Assembly (NCBI GenBank): GCA_001599935.1
Contig: BCIJ01000019.1
Coordinates: forward strand, 24,669-88,668
DNA length: 64,000 nt
Reading direction: 5' to 3'
Origin: Holtermannia corniformis
Taxonomy: Eukaryota; Basidiomycota; Tremellomycetes; Holtermanniales
Shown: one piece after another, positions 1 through 11,687 of the stretch
Position numbering within the stretch: the stretch's first letter is position 1
Layout of the letters: each line of letters opens with the position of its first letter
Notes under the pieces: model-generated
What the model was told of the DNA's origin: nothing
Databases searched by the model: none
What the model saw: only the letters and a program-made list of their open reading frames with translations
Translations under genes and position numbers: made by a program

Positions 1-779
1 TCCTCGGCGCCTTGACTACATCCTCTGCGCGCCAGACTTGTCTTGGCTACATCCGCGCCGGATGTAGTGTTCGCCAGATGCGGCGTCGCCCGCCGCGTCG
101 TCCGCCCTGATGGCTGGCTGAGTGGCGTAATCCAACATATATACACAGCCACTCGAAGACCACGGTTGAACTCTTTGCCTCCGTCTCATTTGCGCCCCTT
201 GCGACACGAAGGCTGGGACAAATGGGTTCGTCACAAGAAGGCCTCGCGGATAACAAGCGCGCGTCGGTTTCGTGCGCGGTCCACAGTAGACGTCCGTTCG
301 CAGCTATCTAGCAGCCACTGAATGGTTCATCGCCTTCATGTACTCCAAGATGGAGACTTGCGTTGCCACGAAGCCACGCACCCTTGCTACTGGCTGTGCG
401 ATGAGCAGTGCCACCCTGCAAGTGAAGACAAGTATGACAGCTATCAGGCATGAATCAAGGTACGATGTGGTAGCCGGGCCCACAGCCACGATAGCTGCTT
501 CACATGTCAATCGTCGTGATTATCAGATTGCTGCGTTATCGATGGAAAGGCTTTCAGTACATCCTACGATAATTGCGGCTGACTCGACCCGAGAGGCCGG
601 GTCCATCGCTGTTGACTACAGACACGGTGATCCTGTCTGTCTCGCTGCGACCGGCCCGTCGCGCCAATCAGGCAGCGGAAGGCACTCCATCGTCAGACTG
701 TGTATCTCTAAGGGCGACTGCACTGTGCAGCGCAGCGAGTCATTGAATAGAATCGGTCGACGTCATCCATCGTGCAACA
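1..779. other. Left-edge region without a supported gene
   Basis: No conserved protein, splice-consistent exon chain or RNA gene was recognised. A plus-strand open frame runs from an ATG at 338 to 880, 180 codons, and overlaps the 3' end of the NAF1 gene on the other strand. It shows no recognisable domain and is described under findings. The rest may be the downstream flank of NAF1 or part of a gene outside the window. Confidence 0.5.
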
Positions 780-3007
780 CTACTGCTGCGCTCCCTTGTC
801 CGGTTCTTGCCCAGCTCCACCTGGCGATTGTGCGCCCGGGCCCATCATATGCTGATACTGCGCCGCGAAGCGCGGGTTGATAGCAGGCGCTACCGGTTGT
901 TGCCCCTGCCCCTGCTGCTGCGGCATATAGCCATACGTCTGCTGCTGGTATCCATATGCAAGCTGCTGCTGCTGTTGCTGCATCATAAATTGTTGTTGCG
1001 GGCTGAAGAATTGTTGGGGGAAGCCATAGGGCATCCCAAAGCCCATCTGCATTGGCATGGGGTATGCCTGTTGTTGCGGCATGAAGTGCTGTTGCGGGTA
1101 CTGTTGAGGTGAAGGCGGTGGCTGAGGTGGGCGGGATGGGAGAGGAGCAATAGTCGCGTGTGAAGGCGGCGATCGTGGTCTTGGTGGGAGAGGTGCGCTA
1201 GTTTGCGGCGTGAACGGCTTGCGATCGCCTTGTTGCGGTCTGCCTCCACGGCCTCTGCCGCGGCCGCGATCGGGTCTCCCCCCTCGGCCTCGTCCTCTCC
1301 GGTCGTCATCCCCTCTTGCAGGACCTGCCTCAGATCTGACGTCCCCTTCATCAACCTCGTACGGCGCAGGGCGACTCCGGCCCCCGCCCATCCCACTAGC
1401 TGTCGATCCCGCGTCCGATCCATGCCAATCCTGGACATCCGCATCATCATACATCAGTGGCTCGTCATCGCCAGCCTCGGACCCGGCATAGGATGAGCCA
1501 GGCGGTGCATGGTCGAAATGAGGGCGTGGCGGCAGCGAGTGGTGCATCGCGCTTGGAGCCGCTGATCCCGCTCGGCTAGATGCGACCGATCCAGCGCGCT
1601 TACGATTCTTCTTACCGCGCTTGGCGGCCGCTTCCGCCTCGTCGTCAGACCACTCCATCTCGTCCTCACCGACCTCTTCGTCGTAGCGATTCGAGGCATC
1701 GGACCCTTTGAATCGTGGATCCGTTTGCAGCATACGCACTGGCACGAAGGATCGGTACTGCGAGGTATGGGGATAATAAAGCTTGGTCCCGGGTTCGAGC
1801 GACGCGGAAGATGGAAAAGGGAACGGAGGTGGGGCTACGCGGACCTGGTAGAATGGTGACGTGAGGGGACCAAACGTCTCGGACACCTGCAAAGATCAGC
1901 ACCGGGCCTTTGAGACGCTTGGGGTAACTGACCGTGCCGAGCACACGCCCGTCCTCCCAACACAGCAAACTGCCTTCCTCGAGCCAGCCGTCACCTGCCG
2001 ACGCCTGCACATTGTGAATGGCTCGAATCACAACGGTACCGGCACTGGCAAACTTTGGTGTTGCCTTGCCTTTGCCCTTGTCGACTTTTGGTGACAGTGC
2101 GGCAGACTCGACTTTGATCTGGGGTGCTTGGCTGCCAGCACTTGGTTTATCCTCTACTCGCGGCTCGGGGTCGGCACCGATTGTCGCTGCCACCATCTCT
2201 TCATCTTGATCCTTGGTTTGATTTCCAGAGATGACTCCTGCGGTCACTGAATCCAACGATGCGGCTGGCGCCGCTTCGGCAGTGGTCGGTCCTTCCTCGA
2301 CCTTGTCTGACTGAGCCTCGACACCTTGCATGTTCGCCTGAGAAGCCTCCGCGTCCGCGTCCGTCTGAGCCTTGAGCCACTCGGCAACCCCCTTGGTCGG
2401 CATCCAGCTCATGACCGCACCGGCCAAGACCTTTCTCTCACTCTCTGGCAACTTCTCGACCGGTGGCGCCACGACGGTCGGTAGCGGAATCTCGTGCTCT
2501 GTTGCCAATGGCGCACCGGCACCTTCACCGTCTGACAGGACAAAATCTTCATCATCCGAGTCAAACGCGTTGGCGACAGGTGCTGACCCGGAGACGAATG
2601 ATGTAAGTTGCGAAAGCAGGTGAGCGTGCGTTGAAGCCGTCAAAGGGGAGCCCGGGGCTGAGTCGGCCTCTACCATGGCGTCTGCGTCATCCGAGTCATC
2701 TCCTGAGGATGCTGTATCAGAGGTATCATCAGAGTCGGAGCGATCGATAGTGCTAAGAGACTATCAGCCGGTTGAGACATGCCAATTTTAGGATGACATA
2801 CACAGCAGCAGTCTTTGGTGCCTCTACGCCGGCTTTCGACTTGATCGCGCCCTGCTCAAGAGCAGCCCTGGCCTCGGACGCCGACATTTCGGGAATGGCC
2901 TGGCCCTGTTGCTCGGCGACCATTTCCATGATCAACGCAAGGTCCTGGGGAATTGCCGGGTTCGGCGGTGGCTTGAAGCCCTCTGCGGTAGTGTTTGGAG
3001 GGTTCAT
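780..3007 (-). CDS. NAF1: H/ACA ribonucleoprotein assembly factor Naf1
   Basis: Naf1 is the nuclear assembly factor that occupies the Gar1 position on Cbf5 during H/ACA snoRNP and telomerase RNP biogenesis. Exons on the minus strand: 3007-2804, 2760-1933 and 1886-780, giving about 712 residues. An alternative splice pair for the first intron (2801-2753) is also in frame. The Gar1/Naf1 beta-barrel is visible across the second intron (EEGSLLCWEDGRVLG joined to ETFGPLTSPFYQVRV), followed by the family's KGSDASNRYDEE and MEWSDDEAE signatures. The N-terminus has IPQDLALI and an acidic stretch. The C-terminal third is low complexity: RG-rich repeats, then Gln/Pro/Met-rich sequence to the stop. The start is the only in-frame ATG of exon 1. 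It is divergently arranged with the phosphodiesterase gene about 350 bp away. Confidence 0.93.
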
Positions 3008-3357
3008 GGTCAATGGTGATGACTGGGCGACGTGTGGTTGCAGTCAGTCATAGCAGGTCTCGGAAATCTCATCGTCACGTGACGGCTAAAGCAAGCCTAT
3101 TCCAAGCTGTGGCCAAAATAGGACTGCAACTCGCGGGCCTAAATTGATCCGATCGGAGATGTCCGACTGTCCGCGTCCAGCTCGACCGTGCTTCTTGGTT
3201 TGTCCTTTGTCAACCTCGAACCGGTTCACAAACCCGCTCGGTGCTCACATTCATCTTGTAGGCACACTCACAGGGCTACATTTGCATCTTTCACTATCAC
3301 GAACGAGCCGAGCAGCGTGTGCACGGTGCCAAAACCCGTGTCTACGCCCAGCTCCAA
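3008..3357. promoter_or_regulatory. Divergent promoter region, NAF1 / phosphodiesterase
   Basis: About 350 bp separate the two start codons of oppositely transcribed genes, so the segment should hold both promoters and 5' leaders. No clear TATA element or repeated motif was seen; assignment is by position only. Confidence 0.5.
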
Positions 3358-5805
3358 ATGGCACCTCGCGAGTCCTTTCAGCTGCAAGAAAGCCCCCAGC
3401 AGCACCCTGGCAAGCTTAGAGCAAGTCACGACGATAATGAAGACGATGACGAAGCCGTGCTAGAGGCGCTGAGCTTGCCTCGGCGACGCGATGTGGAGGA
3501 TTCTGCCGATGCGGTCGAGCGCGAGGGTTTGCTGGGTCGAGGCTATGGCGCTGCCGCAAAGCCAACGCCTTGGGAGTCTGTCAGACGATTGTGGCGGAGT
3601 GATCAGACCGTACTGCAGAATGTACGTCACAGTGCTTCATACGAACGGCTCAGCTCACGTTAGTCACAGCTGCGCTCTCTCTGGCGGCAAGTTCCCAACG
3701 CTTTCCGGATCCCTCTCTACACCTTCCTCATCCTACTCCTCTTCCTCCTCATCGCACGCATAGTCACTCCGTCCGTCCCACCCGAGCGCTTCAGACCCCC
3801 AAGACCACTCAGCTCCAACGGCACACACTTGTTCGCACCCACGGTTCTCATGATCTCAATCGACGGCCTGAGGGCAGACTACCTCGATCGAGGGCTAACG
3901 CCAGAGTTGGCCGCGATTGGACGACAGGGACTCAAGGCCGAGTGGATGAGGCCTGTATTTCCCAGCCTGACTTTTCCGTGAGTGTCGCGACCACAGATGC
4001 GTGCGGGGAGCTGATCTCGGCCTTGTAGGAATCATTGGGCACTCATGTACGTTGCGGAGGCGATGTCGTTTAGCACTGCTTGCCCATGCGATATCGAGTA
4101 GCTCTGACGGGGCGCAGGACGGGCCTCTATCCAGAATCCCACGGGATCATCGCCAACAACTTTTGGGATCCCGAAACGGAGCGCGAGTTTGTCTGTGCGT
4201 CCCCCAGTACTATATCGCTTAATCTGCGCAATCCGGTTTCCACACTAAACTAATGATCGCTAGACACCAACACCGACAAGTCATGGGACGCTGAATGGTG
4301 GGGTGGTGAGCCGCTCTGGAGCGTCGCGGTGCGCTACGGGCTCAAAGCTGCCAATCTCATGTGGTGCGTTGCTGTTCGCTTGGCTGTGTTGAGGATCCGC
4401 AACGGGCTGATATGGGATCTAGGCCTGGACCACCGACGACATCGGCGGGGATCAGCCCGACGTACTTTACGCCATATCGGGTGAGTTCATGAAGGATCAG
4501 TCGAATCCGGTCGCTGATGTCATGAATGGCAGGTGATGAGCCCGTCAAACAAGCTCGACCAGTTGCTCGAGTGGCTCGACTTGGACCTCGAGGATCGACC
4601 GCAGCTGATCACGGGCTATGTACGAATTTGACATTCGTGCACCTACTAGGCTAACATGATTGTTGTAGATCCCTGAAGTTGATCAGAAAGGCCACAGGTT
4701 CGGGGTGAGTGGGTCGATGATGCATTTCATCATGCTGATATCGTGGCACAGCCTGACTCGGCTGAAGTCAACCAGACGCTAGCGCTCGTCGACTCGTTTG
4801 CAAAGCGACTCGACGAAGAGCTGAAGCTGCGCAATTTGACGGATATCGTCAATCTCATCTATGTCAGCGATCACGGTAAGCTTTGCAAACGCTGCGTCGT
4901 TTAGGCCGTCAGGTGGCCAGGAGTGAGAGCTGAGCTTCTGTGCAGGCATGGCGAGCACGAGTAACATGCAGCTAGTATATCTGGACGATATCTTGGGTGA
5001 AGAGGGCTACGCTGCGATCGAGCACAAGGACGGTCAGTACCTAGCTCTCTGGACGCGCGTCTCTGTGATCTGACGGGCTTACAGGCTGGCCGAGCGTCGG
5101 GATCCGTTTTGCCGAAGGGACCGACGAAGAGGCACTGCTTGACAAGTTGCTGCTAGCAGCCGACAATGCCAATGGCTCGTTCGGCGTGTGCGTGGTTGCA
5201 AGCCCAATACACACCGGGGTTGACGTCCGGCGCAGATACACGCACGAAACGATGCCGAAGCGCTTCCATTTCACGAATAACACCCGCATCGCACCGATCT
5301 ACATTGTGCCGAAAGTCGGTTGGGCGATCACGGATCATGTGCGTTCGCGGGCAAGAATGTGGAGTCGACGCTGACACGTCTGCAGCATGAGCATGAAGTG
5401 CTACATGAAGGCGATTATAGACCCAAGGGCAACCACGGTTATGGTCAGTCCCCATTGAGGCAGGTTATGTCGCATAGAGGGTTTAACTCGCACAGACAAC
5501 CGCGCAGTCGAGATGCGCGCGTCGTTCGTGGCTGATGGCCCATTCGCGTCCGCGATCAAGGCTGGCGCGACCGTCCCGGATGACGAAGACGAGGCAACGG
5601 ATATGAAACGAGGCTTCATCTCGACCTCGCCGCATGTTATAGAAGGTGAGTACAACCCTCAAAACGAGCATGAAGCAACAAGCCGATCACAGCAGGCTTC
5701 CAAAACCTCGAAATCTACTCGCTCGTGACGTCCCTGCTCGGCTTGAAAGAGGTCGAGCCGGCACACAACGGGACCAAGGGGTTCTGGGAGCAATACCTTG
5801 GATAG
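3358..5805 (+). CDS. Type II membrane nucleotide pyrophosphatase/phosphodiesterase (ENPP-like)
   Basis: Alkaline-phosphatase-superfamily enzyme expected to cleave nucleotide pyrophosphate or phosphodiester bonds outside the cytosol. Fifteen exons: 3358-3621, 3670-3977, 4029-4046, 4118-4194, 4264-4363, 4423-4480, 4533-4619, 4669-4704, 4752-4875, 4946-5032, 5085-5187, 5236-5338, 5386-5443, 5496-5645, 5696-5805, giving 560 residues. An acidic cytosolic N-terminus precedes one membrane segment (IPLYTFLILLLFLLIARIV, about residues 98-116). Metal and catalytic motifs are all present: ISIDG, the nucleophile Thr in PSLTFPNHW, TGLYPESHGI, PEVDQKGHRFGP, VSDHGM and GNHGYDN. Exon 3 is only 18 nt and encodes part of the catalytic loop. 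ATG 3358 is the first in-frame ATG. Substrate cannot be told from sequence. Confidence 0.92.
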
Positions 5806-5925
5806 ACAACTAGAGTGCATTGTATAGTAGACGCTTGCATAGATGAACCACCTGTACCCTTTGCCTTACGTCATGTCAGCTGGTCTTGCCGCTTTAGCCG
5901 GTCTGCACCTCGGACGTTGACGACC

Positions 5926-7320
5926 ATGTCGCCCGTTGCAACTCACGACAACTCACCAGGCAGGCTCAAGAAGACAGGGATGGCAAGCAGGGAACTGCTG
6001 TACCAAGACGCAACCAAAGCGTTCCTGCTTCGCGATCACGCACGGGCATACTCCGCACTGACGGCCCTGCTCGACGACCTTCCCTCTCGCGACGAGACCT
6101 CGGGCGTCTGGTACGACCCAAGCTCGACCACTGCAGACGTGGCAGCACTCGAGACGGAGAAATGGCGTACAAAGATTGTCAAGCTCGTCATCACGTTCTA
6201 CGCGGCGCTGTATGCTTCAAACCCGGCTGTGGATGCCTTGCCACCCACGTTGCATGATCTCATCCCGCCAGCTTCAGCAATCCTTGCGCTCGAAAAAGGT
6301 CTGGAACTGTGCCGCTCGCAGTACGGAGCAGCTGCGGAGATCGCCTCATTACCACCCACCATGATCGCGACCCTCACTTTGGCGTCTTTCAAGCTCGGTC
6401 CGGAAGCCGTGTCCACGGTCAAGGACGTGATTGAAGAGTGGATCCCGTCGATCCCGGATCAGGCGGTCTCGGGCATGGTTCAACGACAAAAGGCGCTCGA
6501 GGGGGTCACGGAAGACTATTTGAGAGTGATTGAACTCTACGTGACCGAGGTGTTGGTCCGTGAGGGCGAGTGGGAGATGGCGAGTGAATTCCTGGGCTCG
6601 GAGCCGGTCATGTCGAGCAAGCGGAAGGAGGTGAGCTACCCGTGCTCTTGATGAACAGCTCGCTGATAGACCGCACAGACGCTGTTTCTTAAACTGAGAT
6701 CACTCAAGATGCGTAACCAGCACAAACCGGCCGCTTCGTCATCTTCACCTCCGAGCTTGTCTGCGTCAATGCAGCTTCCATCCGACTCTTCTGCAGCCAC
6801 GCCCAGTCCCGCGCGCTCGCGCAGCTCATCAAGCTCAAGTGAGCGCACGGCACGTCCCGTCCCTGTGACTGCCCCTGCGCGGAGCTTGGCTATCCCGCCG
6901 CGCACCTCGCGAAAGGGCAAGGAGCGAGCTGTCGACGTCGAGGATTCTGCTGCTGAAGCACCGAATGCGAAACCGGCGAGCACGAGCGGCTCACCACCCA
7001 ACGCGGTTCCAGCGTCGGCTACGCAGACGGCTGTGGCGACACTGTCTTCTCTCTGGTCGCGCACGGCCCGTCAGCTGCCTCGGTCCATACGCCGATCCCC
7101 CTTCGCCTTTTTACCAATACCCCTCGTCGCCGCTCTACTCGCGTTCGCACTTCGTCGACTCTTCCGCCAGCGGCAAGACTCACGCACGACGGCAACGTCG
7201 TTCCGTGACAGAATACACCGCCAGGCGGACTGGAAGCAGTGGCTGCTATGGTTCCTGCTCAAATCGTGGGAAAAGACCAAGGGCGTGTTGAAGCTCGGCA
7301 CGACCATTACATATATCTGA
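5926..7320 (+). CDS. Tail-anchored-type membrane protein, possible Pex26/Pex15-like peroxin
   Basis: Two exons (5926-6630, 6679-7320) encode 448 residues. The first half is predicted helical, rich in Ala/Leu, with the pattern ATKAFLLRDHARAYSAL near residue 30. The middle (about residues 250-360) is a low-complexity Ser/Pro/Ala linker. One hydrophobic segment near the C-terminus (AFLPIPLVAALLAFALRRLF) is flanked by arginines and followed by a basic tail of about 50 residues. A helical soluble domain plus a C-terminal anchor is the layout of Pex26/Pex15-type peroxisomal AAA receptors, but I recognise no decisive motif, so this is only a suggestion. It lies 120 bp downstream of the phosphodiesterase gene on the same strand and converges with DPH2. 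Confidence 0.75.
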
Positions 7321-7336
7321 GGTTGCATGCATACCA

Positions 7337-9211
7337 TTACCGCGTCTCGTGACTCTCCTCCGTGTAACCTCTAGCGATACCAGCTCGTCCCTGCTCCAGT
7401 GGCGCAGGCTCATCCAGCCCCACTCGGGCTTCAAGACCGGACCAACTTCGTGACGCCAGATAAGTGCCTGTCCTGATCAGCCGCGGTCACCAAGGAAAAG
7501 CGGGAGACTCACTACCAGCGCTTTCGAGCCGCGCGAGCGTGTATTCATTGTTGCGCAACGACAAGGCCCCAGTTGCAGCTTCGAGACCCTTTGGGGCCTC
7601 GGCCTCGCCTTGAAACCTACGCCTGTAGCGGTATTTTCCCGTTACGAGGTCAAATTCTGGCCCGCCATCGGCTTCGTCTGCGACACGCTCATCCGCTCCA
7701 GCGGCTTCATCGCGCTCGGCGGATTCTGTAGGCACGCAGCCTGATCAGCTGAAGCACTAAACGCGTACTGGAAGCGAGCGCACCTGCCAAGACTTGACCA
7801 AGGTTGAGCGTCCACTTGGCTGGATCCCAGACGCCTTGCTCGCCTTGCAGGGCGAGCTCGAGCTCCCACGGTGTGATGATGGGTCGCAAAAAGTCCTGAT
7901 GCGGTTGTTAGCCCATTGAACTATGAATCACCCGCACACGCTCACCTTGGAGTCCACCACGCCCCCTTCGGCACATCCGACAAGCACAAAGCACTCGACT
8001 TCCATAAAGTTGGCCAACTTGGCTGGGTTCAGCCGTCCAACGCTGAGCGTATAGCTCTTCTTTTGATGTTTCTTGAGATCGGCACGGAGGCGCGCAAGTA
8101 GCGGCTGCGAGGACGCCAAGCCGACGTTGCCGACGACCAGACCAAAGACGTCTGCGGCGCGGGCTTGGTGTACTGCAAACAGGCGTTTGGAGAGCAGACG
8201 CGAGGTCCGCGGGTGGTGTGGTGTGGCGGACGAGGTTGAGTTGGAGTACGAGTAGATCTAGGATGTCTGTCAGTCTTTTTGCCTTGCCCTTGCAAAGACT
8301 CACTTCGTTGTTCGCGTGTGTCATGATCAGGTTCAGGAGCGAGCGCGATTCATCGCCGAGGTAGAAGAGGACGCAGTCTTGTACGGCGATCCCAGGAGGC
8401 ATGCTGGTGTTGCGCAGAGACGCCGAAACGTATTCAGACGTCGAGGAAGGACCTGAAGGTGAGATGTCGCTGTTGATCGTGGCGAGGATGACTTGGGTGC
8501 CGGGTGGTGCTCTGGAGTGGAACGCGGTCGCGATCTCATCTACTGCGTGTGAATGCATGTAACGCAACGCCGGGTGAGGGGATACATACCGGCCAACCAG
8601 TCGTATGCAACGTCCCAGACGACCAAAGCTGCGCGCTTGTGATCGTCTTGGCTCGAGTTGGAAAAGCCGGCTTCGTACAGCGCATTCGCGGCCGCGTCGA
8701 CGTCTAGCTCCTGCCGAGGAAAGACGTAGCGCACGGGAATGGCGTCTGTCGGGGTCAAGCACGCATGGCCATAGTGAATCAAAAAGTCGGCCGGGAGGTG
8801 CGAGCACGACAAAATGTCCGGGCAGCAGCTACTCTCCATCAGTTGAGCTCGGTGCAGTGCATGCAGGCCTCACCTCCCATAAGTGCTATCAGCCAGCACA
8901 TATGCCTGAGCTCCGCTTGCCGCAATCTGGACTTGCAGCGCGCGATACACCGTCACAGAGTGTCCCAGGAGCTCATCAGGGAATTGGAGGCCAATCTATC
9001 GTGCACCCGTCTCAGCCTCAGCACAGGCTCGAACGTTATGCATCCCACGCACAGTCTTGTACCCGCTTGCCAAGATCTCTTGCACGCACGAGTCGACTTC
9101 GAATGCCTGTTCCACCGTCATGGCACCTGTTGCGTCCCCCATCGACTGAGGTTCTACGGAAACCTCCTGTTCCAACGCATGCTCGGCCGGTGTGGAGAAA
9201 GAGTCGGCCAT
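7337..9211 (-). CDS. DPH2: Diphthamide biosynthesis protein 2
   Basis: Dph2 pairs with Dph1 in the radical Fe-S enzyme that starts diphthamide formation on elongation factor 2. Eight exons: 9211-9053, 8995-8874, 8828-8590, 8542-8304, 8257-7946, 7895-7784, 7740-7516 and 7467-7337, giving 512 residues. Family signatures in order: LQFPDELLGHSV, YGSCCPDILS, ADFLIHYGHACLTP, PVRYVFPRQ, then PAKLANFMEVECFVLVGC and IITPWELELAL, ending in the Dph2-type GLEARVGLD and EQGRAGIARGY. The SCCPD cysteine and the C-terminal VGC cysteine fit the cluster-ligand positions of the family. ATG 9211 heads an acidic N-terminus. It is divergent from VPS36 and convergent with the upstream tail-anchored gene, stops only 16 bp apart. 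Confidence 0.95.
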
Positions 9212-9632
9212 GTCTGTGCTGTGTCAGTCTCGGTCGACGTCTCTAGCGAAAAGCAGAGGAACGAAGCAATGAGCCCTCAGAATTAGGAAAGTATCTTCGG
9301 CGGAGGGTCTTACGCTCCTCTAGAAGTCTAACATATATATACGACATCACAGGGCGGTGGATAGGCGAGCGGAACACGGACGTACCGAAGGATGGACTAT
9401 GCTAGTTTGATGCCCTCTTCTGCCGTCGTGATAGATCTCGAGCAGTCAGTAAGCCGGCAATAATGTACAGAAAGTAACGCAGAGAAGTCGGCAACTTTTG
9501 TAGATGCACCATTAGAATGACGTGGCGCGTTCGGACTTCGGACGTTTCGGAGCTCCGACGACCGTTGCGAGCGTTCATAATGTCGTCGTCGATGTTGTTG
9601 AGAGCGCTCCTTGGCACTGCGCGGGCAAGGCC
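9212..9632. promoter_or_regulatory. Divergent promoter region, DPH2 / VPS36
   Basis: About 420 bp between two start codons of opposite genes. A TATATATA-type stretch lies at about 9331-9340. No other motif was resolved. Confidence 0.5.
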
Positions 9633-11441
9633 ATGGCCACCAATGGGTCTGATCTACTCACATCCAAGTACTGTACACCCTTGAGGGTGCTCAACGCGAA
9701 TACACCGGTGCAGTCGCTGCTCGACCGCGATGCAGGCGAAGAGTGGATCGGCGGCTGGCCCGCCGTTGGGTTATACGAGGGGTGGGTTGTTTCTTCAATC
9801 ATTCGGATGTCGCTCATACCCTCAGTAATGATAAGATGCCCAACCATCAGAATACGCATGTCCACTTGACGACACATCGACTACTCCTACTTTCATTTCC
9901 CTCTCCGACTTCGTCAAACTCGCTGCAACTGCCATTGGCCTATGTCCGCCAGACAGAGTTTTACACTGGTTTCATGCGCTCATCGCCCAAGATCACCGTG
10001 TTTCTTGGTCCACCGGCGCAGAGTGCCTCAACTTCATCGAGCAGCTCGACGGCTGTGATTACCAACGCCAACTGGACATGCGGAGTGTGCGGCTACAGCA
10101 ATGCTGGAACACCCGCCGAGCTAGGCGGAGGCGTCAGTGGCGCGACGAAATGCGGCCTCTGTGGTGTTGGGTTCTCCACTAGTCGCTCACAGTCGTCACT
10201 GGCTCCCACCCGGACTGGAACCCCAGCACCAACGCCCCCGTCAACGCCAACTGTATCAACGAACAAGGATCAGATCGCGTGTCCGGCTTGCACGTTTCTC
10301 AATCATCGGTACCTCGCAAATTGTGAGCTGTGCTCCACCCCACTGCCCAAGGCTGCGTCAACTCCCAGTGCGGTGGCGCCACTGGCAACGAACGGCTCGG
10401 GAGACGCGCAAGAGACCTTTCGACTCAGTTTTCGCAAAGGCGGCGTTCAGGATGCTTATAAGAAGCTGAAGAGTGTTCTGTCCATACGCGGTTGGGAAAG
10501 CGGCGTGAGTGGTCTAATGACCCGGAACAATTTCCTGAGCCGTCTTCCAGGCGCGAGCCAATCAGCGCAAGTCTGGCCTGCCCGGCAGCGTAGACGTGCT
10601 GCCTACTCCTCCAGACCCTGCACCTATACGAGGTATAGCTGGTATAGGTGGGTTCTCTCGCTCCGGGCACTCGACCACAGCACTGACCACGGCAGATGGG
10701 ATCATGCAGAACATCGACCTCAACTCCAAGGCGAATAACGACAATATGCAAGACGCCTTTTCCGATCTCGAAGCACTCATGGTCAGGGCAGGCGAAATGG
10801 TCAGGCTTGCGCAATCGCTCGCGTCAAAGATCACCAATGACGACTCTGAAGAAGAGTCGCTCATTCGGTCTTCGCTTGTTCAGCTGGGCTTGCCCGTCCC
10901 GGCTGTGACGAAAGATCGAGGGGATAGCGCTGAAAGGTATCACGTTGGCCTGGCTCGAGAGTTGGGCGGGATCTTGTCCGGGCTAATGGGGCGTGGAGGG
11001 AGAGGGATGATTGGGCTTGATGAGGTTTGGGGACTGTGGATGCGCGCGAGAGGCGTGGGTGAGTGTTGCTGTGTGCAAAGATACTTGGTTTGGACTGACC
11101 GACCTGAAGCCTTGTTACCGCCATCAGCGCTCGTGTCTACCGTTCCATACCTCCCAGCACACACAAATCCCCCCATCAACGCCTTGACCTTGCCATCCGG
11201 CATCAGGGTCTTGCATACACCGGCCTTCACCCCTGCTGCACTCACCTCGCGCTTGGCACTTCCGCTCAACGCCGTCCAGATTGCCGAGACCGAGAGCATC
11301 AGCATCGCCCTCGCCAGTGAACTCATGGAACTGCAAGAATTTCAAGATGGCGGCATCGTACGCGACGCTCAGGCGCCAGGCGGCGTCGTGTGGTATCGCA
11401 ATCTCATTACCGAAACTGAAATCGATCCGGAGTGGACGTAA
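9633..11441 (+). CDS. VPS36: ESCRT-II subunit Vps36
   Basis: Vps36 is the lipid- and ubiquitin-binding subunit of ESCRT-II, which sorts ubiquitinated cargo into multivesicular endosomes. Four exons (9633-9781, 9826-10504, 10551-11058, 11128-11441) give 549 residues. The N-terminal GLUE (split PH) domain carries HLTTHRLLLLSFPSP and FMRSSPKITVFLGPP. Two zinc fingers interrupt it, as in yeast Vps36: WTCGVCGY ... KCGLCGVGF and IACPACTFLNHR ... NCELCSTPLP, both NZF-like CX2C pairs. The domain resumes with ETFRLSFRKGGVQDAYKKLK. The EAP45 helical and winged-helix part follows: MQDAFSDLEALMVRAGEMVRL, the DEVWGLWMRARGVALVS region and a C-terminal LASELMELQEFQDGGIV. The first intron falls between LYEG and NDKMPNH. 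ATG 9633 starts the conserved N-terminus. Confidence 0.94.
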
Positions 11442-11687
11442 TGTCCACTCTCATAAACGAGACTCAAGACCCCGTTGTATCGTTACTCGCATGGTACCCG
11501 GTATGCCACAAGCTTAAATCGTTTGATCTCGGCAGAAGTCAGTTCAGGGCGCCGACCTGGGAGATTTGATAAGGATAACTTTAGCCCTGAGCCGGGCGCG
11601 GCATGGCGTCGATGCAAGCGGCAAAAGGTACCGTCGGATCCGCACGACTGAACTGTGCGAAAGTCGACATCCACCACCTTGACGACG

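Noticed and set aside
5815..5925. Longer N-terminus for the tail-anchored protein
   Set aside because: The upstream frame starts with GTG; the first in-frame ATG is 5926.
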